Shown: piece by piece, positions 50,680 through 60,428 of the stretch
How positions within the stretch are numbered: the stretch's first letter is position 1
Layout: every line of letters starts with the position of its first letter
NCBI GenBank assembly: GCA_963720775.1
Contig: CAVRGR010000006.1
Span: forward strand, 186,001-250,000
DNA: 64,000 nucleotides
Source: JAENVT01 sp963720775
GTDB lineage: Bacteria > Actinomycetota > Acidimicrobiia > Acidimicrobiales > Ilumatobacteraceae
Direction of reading: 5' to 3'
Program-made: the position numbers and the translations under genes
Notes under the pieces: model-generated
Seen by the model: the letters and a program-made list of their open reading frames with translations, nothing else
Told to the model about the DNA's origin: nothing
Database searches by the model: none

Positions 50680-51773
50680 TCTGCCGGTAGCCCGTCGAGC
50701 GCGGCCAGGAAGTCGAGGTCGTCGAGATCGACGTCATCCTCTCCGGGGAGGCTGCGGGTGACGACGTTCACCCTGCTCTTCACGCCGAGTAGTGCCGTCC
50801 AAGTGTCGGGTCCGACGATCGCGATCGGGTCGATGCCACTGACCTTCTGGAAGTCGCGGACGCGCTGCTGAGTCAACGGACCGTAGATGCCATCGAGGTT
50901 CGCCTCGGCGTCGCGTATGAGGCTGCGAACGATGAGCGCTGTCTGCAGCACCTTCACCATCGGTCCCGCCTCGCCGGGGCTCACCGTCGCCAGCAGCTTG
51001 GACCACGTCTGCGGACCAACCTCGCCGTCAACGGTGAGACCATGGTCGCGCTGGAACTGGAGCACGAGGTCCTTGTCATCTGCGCCGTAGTCGCCGTCGC
51101 GGCTGGCGGCGGCATCCGGATGCACACCTTGAGCGATCAGCGCCTCCATCAGCAGTCGCGCCGCCGGCCCGGTGTCGCCGGGTCGAGCGACCAGCGCGGG
51201 GGTGAGCGTCGGCGAGGTCGTGGCACTCGCTGCAGCCGCTGCTGTCGTCGGCCCGGCTTGGGTCTTCGCTGCTGCATCGGGTGCCTTGGCTTCAGTGTTG
51301 TACGAGGGGTATGCCCCCCACTTCGAGCCCTGCTGTTCGTACTGCTGACGGCCTTTCGGCAACTCCACAGGTTGCACGTGCCATGGCTCGTGGTTGACTT
51401 CCGCGAAGGTCATCAGACCGAATCGACCGACGTTGTTCCCCAGCCACGTGAAATCGCCGGCCATGTCTGCGGCCAGGCCGACCTCGTGCATCGAGCGGCC
51501 GGGTGGGACCGCGGCCGCGACCCCGGGGCGCTGGGAATACGTCTGTCCGTTCCACGTGATCGTTCCTTGGGGATCCGGGACATGGCGCTCCAGGAACAAC
51601 TGAAGCTGTTGTTGTGCTGTGCGCACCCCCTGGCCCCAACCGACCTTGCCGCCGGAGTCCTCCATCAATGCCCGAACCCGTTCCTGCATGGTGGGGTGCA
51701 TTCCTGTGAAGTTCTTGGCGCGGACGATGACGTCGAAGTCGACCAAACCTCGGTACGTCGGATACATGGTCAT
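50676..51773 (-). CDS. M15 peptidase with two peptidoglycan-binding domains
   Basis: 365 residues. Residues 1-165 are an M15-type domain: 'GRSMHEVGLAADMAGDFTWL' (His and Asp ligands) and 'VNHEPWHVQPVELP' (Glu and His). A linker rich in Ala/Thr follows. Residues 210-340 hold two PG_binding_1 repeats ('VLQFQRDHGLTVDGEVGPQT', 'LDGIYGPLTQQRVRDFQK'). The tail is acidic. No signal peptide is visible. ATG 51773 with GAGGAAA is used. It lies 27 bp after the caspase gene and overlaps the MBL gene. A cell-wall hydrolase inside a caspase operon could be a lytic effector. Confidence 0.85.
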   Translation of the reverse strand: MTMYPTYRGLVDFDVIVRAKNFTGMHPTMQERVRALMEDSGGKVGWGQGVRTAQQQLQLFLERHVPDPQGTITWNGQTYSQRPGVAAAVPPGRSMHEVGLAADMAGDFTWLGNNVGRFGLMTFAEVNHEPWHVQPVELPKGRQQYEQQGSKWGAYPSYNTEAKAPDAAAKTQAGPTTAAAAASATTSPTLTPALVARPGDTGPAARLLMEALIAQGVHPDAAASRDGDYGADDKDLVLQFQRDHGLTVDGEVGPQTWSKLLATVSPGEAGPMVKVLQTALIVRSLIRDAEANLDGIYGPLTQQRVRDFQKVSGIDPIAIVGPDTWTALLGVKSRVNVVTRSLPGEDDVDLDDLDFLAALDGLPAE

Positions 51774-51799
51774 GTCGTTTCCTCTCTGGATGGGGGCCT

Positions 51800-53893
51800 T
51801 CAGGCCGCGGGCGGCACCTCGACGACGAGAGCGACGGTGGTGGCACACCAGTCGGCACCGGCCGGCGTGAGCTGCGACGGGTCGACGGCCGTGATCGCCC
51901 GGCTGACGGTGCGGGCCGCGATCAGCTCCAGCATGTTGCGCGGCGGAGCTCCGATCGATCTCGCCTGCTCGCCGACCGCGCCAAGTTCGAAGGCATCGGC
52001 TTCGAACGGAGTCTCACTGATGACGATCTTCAGCCAGTCCTGAGTTCGCGCTCCGGGAACCGGATCGACTCCGGCTGACAGCGTCAGCTTCATCGGCCCG
52101 CCCTTCGCGTTCGCGTTGTCCTCCGTGCCCGGGGCGAGCGCCTTGGTCTGATAGAGAACGTCGCACTCCAAGCGGTCGGTCATGTCGAGCAGCGCGACGT
52201 AGAGAACTTGGTCAGACGTGTTCTTCAGATGCATGAAGACGTTCGGTGCGTCGCCGTTCGCCGCGTAGGGGATCGTGTATTCGCCGGCGAGCCCATAGGG
52301 TTGCCGATCGCTCGGCAAGGCCATCTCGTCCGGGCCGGCCGGGTAGATCCTCAGCTGCACCGCATCGGCCAGCGCGGAACGGTGGCTACCCAACTCGCGG
52401 AGTTGCTCCCACCGGGCCACGTGCTCCAACTGCTGCACAACCAGTGCTGCGGCGCGGGCCGGATCTCCGCAGGCGACCGCTGACGCTGCCGTGGGCATGG
52501 CAGGCGAGCCGTCGGCGCGCAACACCCGCAGGCAGGGTCCGTCGGTTTGGTCGTTCTCGAACCTCACGCGCAGGGCGAGTTGGGCCGGGGATGAGCCGGC
52601 GGCCTTCTCACGCACATATGGCGATGGGCCGGCCGACGGACCGCTCGACGCCAACACCTTGCGTACCTGTTCGTACGCACCGGCGGCGGCATCGCCATCG
52701 GCGGGGTCGAACGTGACGGTTGCCGTCGGAAGCGGCACCCACGAGATCACCGCGCGGTAGGCGATGTCGGCCGGCTCCCAGCCGATGGGTTGCACATCAG
52801 ACCGGCCGGTCTCGACGGCGATCACTCGAACTTGACCGCACGGCGTGCCGTCGGGTTGGAGGCACGCGAACCGGAACTCCTCACCGTCGGCGGGCCCTCG
52901 CAGCCCGTGCACGGCACCGGCATCGACCGACCAACCCGACTCGGACTTCGTCATCAGGAACGACGCTGGAGCGGGCTCGATGGTGCCGTCGAGGAAGAGA
53001 CCGTCGGCGAGTCCGCCCGCGTCGATGGGATCCACACACGGTCGTTGACGTTCCACCGTTCGTTCCAGGCGGGACCGTACGGCAGCGACCACTGAGCGGT
53101 AGTCGGCCTTGTTCCCCACCGTCTCGAGCACCTCGATCATGGTCGCCGTGAACGCGCCTCGATGTTCGTCTCCGACCATGAGCTCCTTCGCCAGCTCCGA
53201 CGACTGGCAAGCGGAAAGTGCAATGTGCCCTGCCGACGTTCTCTTCTCGAAGTGCTGGAGGGTGCCGTCGAGAAAGCCATCGAGAGGGCGCGGCCCCTTC
53301 AGCTTGTCGATCGCCGTCTGTGCCGCCGCATCGGAGCCTCGGGCGGTCGCCGGGTTCCATTGGCGGATGGTCACGAACGCGTCGCGAGTCCCGTCTCCCG
53401 AGTGACAGCAGTCGAGCATTGCCACGACGTGCGCGCCGCGCCCGACGACCTCATCGAGGAGCATGCCGAGCTCTTTGTCGGCGAGCGGCCAGACGAAGTG
53501 ACCCCCGGCCTCCTGCCCAGCGTCGAACAGCAGCAGGTTCTGGAGCTTGCCCGAAGCGTCGCCGTAGGCGAACTCGGTCGCTGGCAGTTCCTGGCTCCCG
53601 TGACCTGAGTAGGCGAACAGGACGACGTCACCCTTGCCGGCTTGGGCGAGGTGCGTCCGGAACCCGGCGACCACACCGTCCCTGGTTGCCTGCGCGTCGG
53701 CCAAGGTGACGATCTCGGCCTCCTCGCCCAGTCGGCCACGCAGGTACTGCTCGAGGTGGTGCATGTCGTTGAGGCAGCCTTCGAGCGGGACGTTGATCGG
53801 CGGTCCGTAGGCGTCGATGCCGACGAGTAGGCAGAACACTCTGCGATCCACAGGGAGAGTGTCGCGCAGATCGTGACCACCGTCGCGCGGCAC
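51800..53893 (-). CDS. caspase-family (C14) cysteine protease
   Basis: About 697 residues. The caspase fold starts 'RRVFCLLVGIDAYGPPINVP'. The catalytic His is in 'VLFAYSGHGSQELPATEFAY', and the Cys in 'VVAMLDCCHSGDGTRDAFV'. The remaining 450 residues are beta-rich and of unknown type ('EYTIPYAANGDAPNVFMHLK'), perhaps a sensing or substrate domain. GTG 53893 is preferred since the ATG at 53935 would overlap the divergent CHAT start; this is uncertain. It heads an operon with the M15 and MBL genes. Function as a regulated-cell-death or defence protease is inference. Confidence 0.85.
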   Translation of the reverse strand: MPRDGGHDLRDTLPVDRRVFCLLVGIDAYGPPINVPLEGCLNDMHHLEQYLRGRLGEEAEIVTLADAQATRDGVVAGFRTHLAQAGKGDVVLFAYSGHGSQELPATEFAYGDASGKLQNLLLFDAGQEAGGHFVWPLADKELGMLLDEVVGRGAHVVAMLDCCHSGDGTRDAFVTIRQWNPATARGSDAAAQTAIDKLKGPRPLDGFLDGTLQHFEKRTSAGHIALSACQSSELAKELMVGDEHRGAFTATMIEVLETVGNKADYRSVVAAVRSRLERTVERQRPCVDPIDAGGLADGLFLDGTIEPAPASFLMTKSESGWSVDAGAVHGLRGPADGEEFRFACLQPDGTPCGQVRVIAVETGRSDVQPIGWEPADIAYRAVISWVPLPTATVTFDPADGDAAAGAYEQVRKVLASSGPSAGPSPYVREKAAGSSPAQLALRVRFENDQTDGPCLRVLRADGSPAMPTAASAVACGDPARAAALVVQQLEHVARWEQLRELGSHRSALADAVQLRIYPAGPDEMALPSDRQPYGLAGEYTIPYAANGDAPNVFMHLKNTSDQVLYVALLDMTDRLECDVLYQTKALAPGTEDNANAKGGPMKLTLSAGVDPVPGARTQDWLKIVISETPFEADAFELGAVGEQARSIGAPPRNMLELIAARTVSRAITAVDPSQLTPAGADWCATTVALVVEVPPAA

Positions 53894-53933
53894 GTGCGCA
53901 GAGCCCCTCGGCGAACGACTACAGTCGGGCGGC

Positions 53934-56201
53934 ATGGGGGAGGTGGAGTACACCAACCTCCGACTGTCGTTCAAGCAGCGCGGCGATCGTGACTACGACG
54001 TCACCGCAGCCATCGACGGCGGAGCGACCGCGGCCTCGACGTTCACGATCCCGATGTCGGACGAAGGGTTGCAGGAAGCGATCCAAAACTTGAGCGCGAC
54101 CCGGTCGGCGATCACCGGAACGGTGACTCGCAAGGTCACCGCGGTGACCGAACACCAGGTGACCGCGCAGGAGTTCGGGACGACGTTGGCGAACGCGTTG
54201 TTCACCGGTGATGTCGCAACGCTGTTCGACGCAGCTCGCGGCAAGGGCGCCGTGCGCGTGCGCCTCGACATGACCACCGAACCGGAACTGCTGCGCATTC
54301 CATGGGAGTTCCTCCGCCGCAACGGCAAGGATCTGGCGAGCCAACGCGATTGCACCATCGTTCGCGAACTGATCACGGCCGAGCCGGCACGGCCCTATCT
54401 CGTCGAAGGCAAGATCCGCATGCTCGGCGTCATCGCCAACCCGAGGCGTGACCTTGATGTCGAGGGCGAGAAGCGGCGGGTGACCGAGGCGCTGGAGAAG
54501 TGCGGAGATCAGGTCGATCTCGAATGGCTCGAGGATTGCACGTTCAAGTCGCTCCAGCGGAAGCTCCAGGACCCGTTCCACATCCTGCACTTCGTGGGGC
54601 ACAGTGCATTCACCCCGGACGGCGATTCGATCCTCTTGCTGTGTGATGAGAACGGGCAGATGAAGGAGGTGCAAGCCGACGCGATCGCCCAACTGATCGG
54701 CCGCCAGAACTCCTTGCAGCTGGTCGTGTTCAACTCCTGTGACGGTGCGCGGACCAAGCTCGACGATCCCTTCGCAAGCATCGCGACGATGTTGGTACAG
54801 CAGGGCAAGAGCGCCGTGATCGCCATGCAGTTCGAGATCAGCGATCCAGCGGCGAAGACGTTTGCCGAGGAGCTGTACTACTGCCTCATCTATCGCCGCT
54901 ACCCGATCGATGCTGCAATGGCCGAGGCGCGCGTGGCGATGTTGGACGTCAACCAGATCGAGTTCGCGACCCCGGTGCTGTTCTTGCGCCCCGGCTTCGT
55001 CGACCTGTTCAACTTCAAGGCCCCATCGGAGCCTGCACCGGTACCCACGTCTGCCGCTCCCGAGCCATTGGTCTCTGCAGTGTCCGGCCTCTCTCCCCCC
55101 AGCCCACCACAAGTTGTACCGCTCGCCGGCGGCTCTCCTGGCGGGAAGTCGAAACGGAAACGTTGGATGGTCGTCGCCGGCGGAGGCGTTGCTGCCGCCA
55201 TTGCTGGTGTCGTCGCGGTGGCGGCGATCTCATCGGGCGACGACAAAGCTGACGTTGCGACGACCGTGGCGCAGGTCGCGTCCGAGGCCGTGGTTCCGAG
55301 CACGACCATCAGCGGCGACTCGTACCTCACCATCCTGAACTGCATCGAGGGCGACTTGTTCCTGCAGCCCTACTTCGATGCAAACACCCCCGACCTGTCC
55401 GACTCGGGAATGGGCCAATGCGATGCGGCGCGCCAGCAGTTGGAGGCCGACGGCCTCGATGCTGGTCCGCTGTATGCGGCCATCGTCGATCGGTTGAGCG
55501 ACGCGGGCTCCTTGAGCTCGATGGTGCAGGCCGGGACGGATACAGCCGGTGACCATCAGGCGTTCGCCGACAACGGCGCGGGCCTCTACGAACAGCTCCG
55601 CCCGATGCTGCGCACGCTGCGAGGTTTGGATCCGTCGGGCGGGGTGTCGTTCGCCAACGACCTCGGAGGCCAAGCCCCCGACGCGACGGCCGTGGCGACA
55701 GCGATCGACTACCAGACGATCTCCGACGACACCGGCGTGCTCACCGTTGACGTGCCGACTGAGTGGACCGACAAGGACACGGCACCGCTCACGCTCGCCG
55801 ACGCCACGACCTCGGGGTATCCCTGGATCCTCGCTGACCGTACCGAGGCGCCGTACATCCAGGCGTCGGCGTCGATCGCCGACTACAACACCAACTATTC
55901 GACTCCGGGGCTGGTCTTCATGGCACTTCCGCCCCAGTCATCGCTCGACGTCACCCTCGCCGTGTTCGCCCCGCCCGCCGGCGACTGCACCGATGCTGGA
56001 ATCGAGGACTACAGCGACGGCGTCTACACGGGGCGTTTCCAGACCTTCACCGACTGCGGCGGTACGAGCGCGATGTACATCACGGTGGCAGCTGTCCCAT
56101 CCGACAACTCGTTCACTGCTGTCGTCGAGATGCAAGTCGCGTCCGACACCGATCTGGCAGTGCTCGACCAGGTGATTGCGACCTTCAACGTGGCGTCCTG
56201 A
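53934..56201 (+). CDS. membrane-anchored CHAT-domain protease
   Basis: 755 residues. The N-terminal ~370 residues are a CHAT protease: catalytic His223 ('FHILHFVGHSAFTPDGD') and Cys269 ('LQLVVFNSCDGARTKLDDP'), preceded by a beta-rich domain of about 130 residues. A Pro-rich linker leads to one membrane helix at about 409-433 ('VVAGGGVAAAIAGVVAVAAI') after a KRKR stop-transfer-like cluster. The 310-residue C-terminal part is outside, with paired Cys. Protease inside and receptor outside, if the topology is right. It is divergent from the caspase operon and 43 bp upstream of the TIR gene. Confidence 0.85.
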   Translation: MGEVEYTNLRLSFKQRGDRDYDVTAAIDGGATAASTFTIPMSDEGLQEAIQNLSATRSAITGTVTRKVTAVTEHQVTAQEFGTTLANALFTGDVATLFDAARGKGAVRVRLDMTTEPELLRIPWEFLRRNGKDLASQRDCTIVRELITAEPARPYLVEGKIRMLGVIANPRRDLDVEGEKRRVTEALEKCGDQVDLEWLEDCTFKSLQRKLQDPFHILHFVGHSAFTPDGDSILLLCDENGQMKEVQADAIAQLIGRQNSLQLVVFNSCDGARTKLDDPFASIATMLVQQGKSAVIAMQFEISDPAAKTFAEELYYCLIYRRYPIDAAMAEARVAMLDVNQIEFATPVLFLRPGFVDLFNFKAPSEPAPVPTSAAPEPLVSAVSGLSPPSPPQVVPLAGGSPGGKSKRKRWMVVAGGGVAAAIAGVVAVAAISSGDDKADVATTVAQVASEAVVPSTTISGDSYLTILNCIEGDLFLQPYFDANTPDLSDSGMGQCDAARQQLEADGLDAGPLYAAIVDRLSDAGSLSSMVQAGTDTAGDHQAFADNGAGLYEQLRPMLRTLRGLDPSGGVSFANDLGGQAPDATAVATAIDYQTISDDTGVLTVDVPTEWTDKDTAPLTLADATTSGYPWILADRTEAPYIQASASIADYNTNYSTPGLVFMALPPQSSLDVTLAVFAPPAGDCTDAGIEDYSDGVYTGRFQTFTDCGGTSAMYITVAAVPSDNSFTAVVEMQVASDTDLAVLDQVIATFNVAS

Positions 56202-56244
56202 CCGGGCCGTCATGGCCGCACCGACTTCGGAGTGATCGAACTCG

Positions 56245-59202
56245 ATGCCCACGATCCACGACGCGTTCATCTCCTACAACCACAGGGCCGACTTCGAGAC
56301 GGCTCGAGCGCTCGAACGCGGTCTCCAGCGACTGGCCAGGCCATGGAACCGGGTACGGGCGATGTCGGTGTTTCGCGACGAGAGCGACCTCAGTCTGTCG
56401 CCGCACCTGTGGCCGTCGATCCAAGAGCACCTCGACGGATCGAGGTTTCTCATCATCCTGGCCTGCCCGGAGTCGGCAGCCTCGGAGTGGGTGAACCGTG
56501 AGATCACGCACTTCTGTGACACGACGGGTAGCGAGTCAGTCGTCCTGGTACTCACCGGAGGCGAGCTCGCGTGGGATGAGTCACGGAAGACGTTCACAGC
56601 GCAGTCGACCGCTGCACCGCCGGCGTTGAACGGTCGGTTCACGGATCAGCCGCTGTGGCTCGACATGCGCTGGGCCCGTGGCGCCACCGAGCTGTCGCTG
56701 CGAACGTCGCAGTTCCGATCAGCCGTAGCCCGGGTGGCATCACCGATACGCCACATGTCGCCCGAAGATCTGGAGAGCGAAGACGTGCGCCAGCACCGTC
56801 GCGCCCTTCGGCTTGCACGGCTGGCCGTGGCCACGGTCGTCGTGCTCGCCATCGCCGCATCGATCGCCGCGGTCGTCGCCGTCGGCAACGCACACCGGGC
56901 CGACCGGCGAGCGCGCGAGGCGACGGGTGGCCAGCTCGGGCTCGACGCGTTGGACATTCCAACGAGCGACATGGCCCGCGCCCTGCTGCTGTCGGTGGCT
57001 GCCGGCCAACTGGCACCGCAGTCCGACAAGGCCACCTTCAGGGCCAGTCGAGTCTTGATCGGTCGGTACTCGAAGCTGACAGACCTGTTGGACGCCGGCG
57101 CGGCCCGTCAGGAGTTGAGCGTGCAGGCGCTGGCGCTGGCGACCGACCGGTCGTCCGTCGTCGGGTTCGCAGCGCGAGAAGGCATTCACGAGTTGCTGCG
57201 TTGGGACCGGCGGTCACGAGGCGAGCCGACGGCACTCACGTTGCCGACAGGAGTCAGCCCACACCTCGTACCGATAGGCAATGCCGACGCCGTGGTGGTC
57301 GGCGACATCGGCGGAACCATGATGCTCGCCGCCGGCGGCCGGCTGACCGCCCTCGAGGGAACGGTGCAGGCGCTGGACGCCGCGGACGATCGTGCTGTGA
57401 CGCTGGGCAGTGATGGAAGACGAACGTTGATCGAGGTGCTGTCCGGCAAGGTCGTCTCCGAGATCGGGGACGGCGTGATCGATCTGGCGAACGGCTGGGT
57501 GGTGGTCGCCACCGGCACTTCGGTCCACCTCCTCGACGCAATGACCGGCGCAACGGTCGCCTCTTCGGCAACCCTCGACACCGCAGTCAGCTTCGACGCG
57601 GTCGACGTCGGCGTCGACGGCCACGTCGTCGCGGCGACCTCGACGGGTCAGGTGTTGAAGTGGGATCGTTCAGGCAGCGAGTTGATCGCCCGGCCGGAGG
57701 TCCAAACTCCACCAGAAGCCGGCAGCGTTCGTGATCTCGTCGGCTCGCCCGATGGTCAGCGCGCCCTGCTGGTGGGTTCGACCGGATCGGCCGTGGTCGA
57801 CCTCGGCTCCGGTGCAGCCTTGGGGCTCGGACCTGGCGAGACGGGTTTGGTAGCGGCTGACCCGGCGGCGCGCTACGTGGCCGTCGGTGGCAAGCAGCTC
57901 GTGGTGTGGGATCTGCGATCCGGTGATCGAGTGTTCGCTGTTCCCGAAGCAGCAAACGCGTTGGCGTGGAGTGGACCGTGCGACGACGGCGGACAGTGCC
58001 GCTTGGTGACCGCCGGCGAGACGCTCGACCTGTGGAATCCGGCGACGGCGCGTCGCATCCGACTCTCGGATCAGACCAACGCAGAAGCTGTGGCTCTTTC
58101 ACCTGATGCGGAGGTTGTTGCATCAGCCGGCTGGGGGCATGCCGTCGCGCTGTGGAGCTCCGTGCCGACGTTCGACGACTCCGGCCGTGACACGCTGGCA
58201 AACCCGGGTGCCGCGGCATCGGTCGACCTCGTCACTTCCCACATCGCCAGAGCCACCTCGGCGACCACCATCGAGATCGCTGGCGACGGAAGTCCCGTCG
58301 AGATCGCCACCGGACCGTACGAGCGATTCGTTCTCGCCGCGAACGGCCGTCGACTCGTGACAACGGCGGCCGACAATCGCGTTCATCTCTTCGATGCATC
58401 GACTGGCGCCGAGGTTGCATTGGACGGGTCGTGCGCCGGCGACATGATGGCGGTGAGCGGCGGCGGCGAAATGGTGGCTGTCTTCCAGTCCGAGAAGTTG
58501 ATGGCTGCGGTGTGCGGCACCACATCGGGGTCACTGGTTGCTCGAGCGCGACTCCCTGCCACGACGCAGGCACCTTCGGTGATTGCGGTGGACGATGGCG
58601 GAAATGTCGTGATCGGAGATCGAACGGGTCTGGTGACGGTGCTGCTGCCAGCCGGAGACGGCAAGAGATTTCAAGATCGGGCACCGGCGATCGATACCCG
58701 CTCTGGGAAGGAGGAGGCAGAGGTGCGATCACTGTCGATTCACGACGGTGTTGTGGCTGCAGGCATCCGCACGCCTGCAGCGCGCGGTGCCCAAGGATCG
58801 GTGCTCGTCTGGCCGATCGGCGGAACACCGGTGCAGTTCGACAGCGAGTCGTCCGACGTGCCGGCCGTGGCGCTCATCGGCAACTCCGACGCCGTCGTCG
58901 TGGCCAGTCGCGACGGCGACGCATCGCCGGTGACGCTTCAGACGTGGGAGACAGCCACTCGTCGACGACTGGGTCAGGCGTTCGGCGGGCTGGTCGGAGA
59001 CGTCGTACAGCTCGGCGGCGACGGCACATCGATCGTGGGTGTCGACGCAACCGGGGCTGCCTATCGCTGGCACCCGGCGGCGACGGCGACGGATGAGATC
59101 TGCAAGATCGTCGGACGACCGTTGACCCGCGACGAGTGGGACAACGAGCTGGGAGGCGTTCTGCAGAAGTACGCGCTCCTGCCCGTTTGCCCTGGACGTT
59201 GA
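56245..59202 (+). CDS. TIR-TM-WD40 protein
   Basis: 985 residues. Residues 1-150 form a TIR domain ('IHDAFISYNHRADFETARAL', 'VFRDESDLSLSPHLWPSIQE'). The NADase-type Glu is about residue 86 in 'SEWVNREITHF'. One membrane helix lies at about 191-214 ('VATVVVLAIAASIAAVVAVG'). From 270 to 940 a WD40-like propeller follows ('VWDLRSGDRVFAVPEAANAL', 'SPDAEVVASAGWGHAVALWS'), ending with 'ATDEICKIVGRPLTRDEWDN', a tail common in such propeller proteins. TIR proteins of this form can consume NAD+ or signal through nucleotide products. It is probably co-expressed with the CHAT protein upstream. Confidence 0.88.
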   Translation: MPTIHDAFISYNHRADFETARALERGLQRLARPWNRVRAMSVFRDESDLSLSPHLWPSIQEHLDGSRFLIILACPESAASEWVNREITHFCDTTGSESVVLVLTGGELAWDESRKTFTAQSTAAPPALNGRFTDQPLWLDMRWARGATELSLRTSQFRSAVARVASPIRHMSPEDLESEDVRQHRRALRLARLAVATVVVLAIAASIAAVVAVGNAHRADRRAREATGGQLGLDALDIPTSDMARALLLSVAAGQLAPQSDKATFRASRVLIGRYSKLTDLLDAGAARQELSVQALALATDRSSVVGFAAREGIHELLRWDRRSRGEPTALTLPTGVSPHLVPIGNADAVVVGDIGGTMMLAAGGRLTALEGTVQALDAADDRAVTLGSDGRRTLIEVLSGKVVSEIGDGVIDLANGWVVVATGTSVHLLDAMTGATVASSATLDTAVSFDAVDVGVDGHVVAATSTGQVLKWDRSGSELIARPEVQTPPEAGSVRDLVGSPDGQRALLVGSTGSAVVDLGSGAALGLGPGETGLVAADPAARYVAVGGKQLVVWDLRSGDRVFAVPEAANALAWSGPCDDGGQCRLVTAGETLDLWNPATARRIRLSDQTNAEAVALSPDAEVVASAGWGHAVALWSSVPTFDDSGRDTLANPGAAASVDLVTSHIARATSATTIEIAGDGSPVEIATGPYERFVLAANGRRLVTTAADNRVHLFDASTGAEVALDGSCAGDMMAVSGGGEMVAVFQSEKLMAAVCGTTSGSLVARARLPATTQAPSVIAVDDGGNVVIGDRTGLVTVLLPAGDGKRFQDRAPAIDTRSGKEEAEVRSLSIHDGVVAAGIRTPAARGAQGSVLVWPIGGTPVQFDSESSDVPAVALIGNSDAVVVASRDGDASPVTLQTWETATRRRLGQAFGGLVGDVVQLGGDGTSIVGVDATGAAYRWHPAATATDEICKIVGRPLTRDEWDNELGGVLQKYALLPVCPGR

Positions 59203-59218
59203 AGTAGGACGCTCAGGA

Positions 59219-60172
59219 CTAGCAGGGTCGCCCGGTTGCCACGTCGACGATCACCTTGGTGTCGGGCGCCAACGTGGCAACGTCGACGAGAAGCCCACTG
59301 GCGTCTTCATACACCACGGTTGGATCGGCAGCACTGCGGACGGCGATGATGTATTCGCTCGCTACGCCCGGCGGCCGGCATGGACGGTTGATCCGATCGA
59401 CCACCAAGCCGTTTCCGCACACAGACTGCAAGCCGTCCGCCCAGAACTCACCCACGGCTTGCCACTCGAAGATCGCCTCCCCCGGCTCGTGCTCGGTGCA
59501 CGACGAGATCCTGGACAACTCGATCGTGGTGTCGACCGAGGCGACGAATTGCCCCGGTTTCGTCGAATCCGGACGCGCCACCCACGGTTGAAGGTCGGCA
59601 ACCTTGATCTTGAACGCGTCAGCTGGCCGCGACACCGTCGCCTCGAACACGAAGTTGCAGTTCCATTGTTCGCGGTCCGTGGGGTCTACGTCTGCCCACG
59701 AGCTCGAGGTGATGCTTCCGCTTCCGATGGGCTCACCCGTCTTGAGGTCGAGGATCTGAACAGACGCGCCCACCTTCAGTCCCTCGGTCCACTGACCTGC
59801 ATCCCCCGGCCCCTCCCAGCCCGAACACGAGCCGTCGTCGTTGCGGATCGACTCGGACAACGTCTGGGTGCTGTCTCGTCCGACCCCTCCACTGTTGCCT
59901 GCCACGGCAGTGCCCGTCACGTCGACTGTCACGGTGGGTATCGTCTCGACCTCGGGAGTCTCGGTCGTTTGGGCAGCTGTGCTCTGCGATGTGGGCTGCG
60001 TCACGGTGGTGACGGTCGGTTGGGTCTGGTCGGGAGTGCTGGTGCCGTTCGGCCCGATGGTCGCCGCGGATTCGTCGGCCGGCCCGGCATTGCCGTTCGT
60101 CGATCCGCCGCACGCTGCTGCGATCATCGTGACAGCGAATGCCGCGACGGTTCCGACGTGCAGCTTGGTCAT
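59219..60172 (-). CDS. lipoprotein of unknown function
   Basis: 317 residues. The lipobox 'VTMIAAAC' gives Cys21, followed by a Thr-rich linker to about 95. The mature part is beta-rich with six or so Cys ('GSCSGWEGPGDAGQWTEGLK', 'SRISSCTEHEPGEAIFEWQA', 'SVCGNGLVVDRINRPCRPPG'), probably disulfide-bonded outside the membrane. AAAGGAGG precedes ATG 60172. It converges with the TIR gene (16 bp between stops), so it ends the cluster. No family recognised. Confidence 0.8.
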   Translation of the reverse strand: MTKLHVGTVAAFAVTMIAAACGGSTNGNAGPADESAATIGPNGTSTPDQTQPTVTTVTQPTSQSTAAQTTETPEVETIPTVTVDVTGTAVAGNSGGVGRDSTQTLSESIRNDDGSCSGWEGPGDAGQWTEGLKVGASVQILDLKTGEPIGSGSITSSSWADVDPTDREQWNCNFVFEATVSRPADAFKIKVADLQPWVARPDSTKPGQFVASVDTTIELSRISSCTEHEPGEAIFEWQAVGEFWADGLQSVCGNGLVVDRINRPCRPPGVASEYIIAVRSAADPTVVYEDASGLLVDVATLAPDTKVIVDVATGRPC

Positions 60173-60364
60173 GGCAACGCCTCCTTTCTCAGGTAGGAGC
60201 TCACCTCAGCCGAGCGAAATACACTACATCTGAGCGGTGACGGCGCTTCCGGCCATGACCCGGGCTCGGGGCGGAGCCGCTAACCCTGTTTCCTTGGCGG
60301 CGGGCTGGTCGACGACTGGCAAGTTGGGCGCGACCACGCGTCAACGACTGGCCTTGACGAAACC

Positions 60365-60396
60365 TTGACAAATGTCACACCGTGCAGTTGCATACG
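60365..60396 (+). promoter_or_regulatory. promoter of the LacI-family gene
   Basis: TTGACA at 60365-60370 is followed after 17 bp by TTGCAT (60388-60393), a possible -10 element. The transcription start would fall at or just before the palindrome at 60401. No other promoter-like pair was seen in this 255-bp intergenic region. Confidence 0.5.
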
Positions 60397-60400
60397 GCGA

Positions 60401-60412
60401 TGGATCGATCCA
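60401..60412. promoter_or_regulatory. LacI-type operator, 12-bp palindrome
   Basis: TGGATCGATCCA is a perfect palindrome with a central CG, the classic form of LacI-family operators. It lies 16 bp before the GTG of the LacI-type regulator and just past its predicted -10 box, so it suits autorepression. Confidence 0.7.
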
Positions 60413-60428
60413 CGAGCGGTGATCGGCG

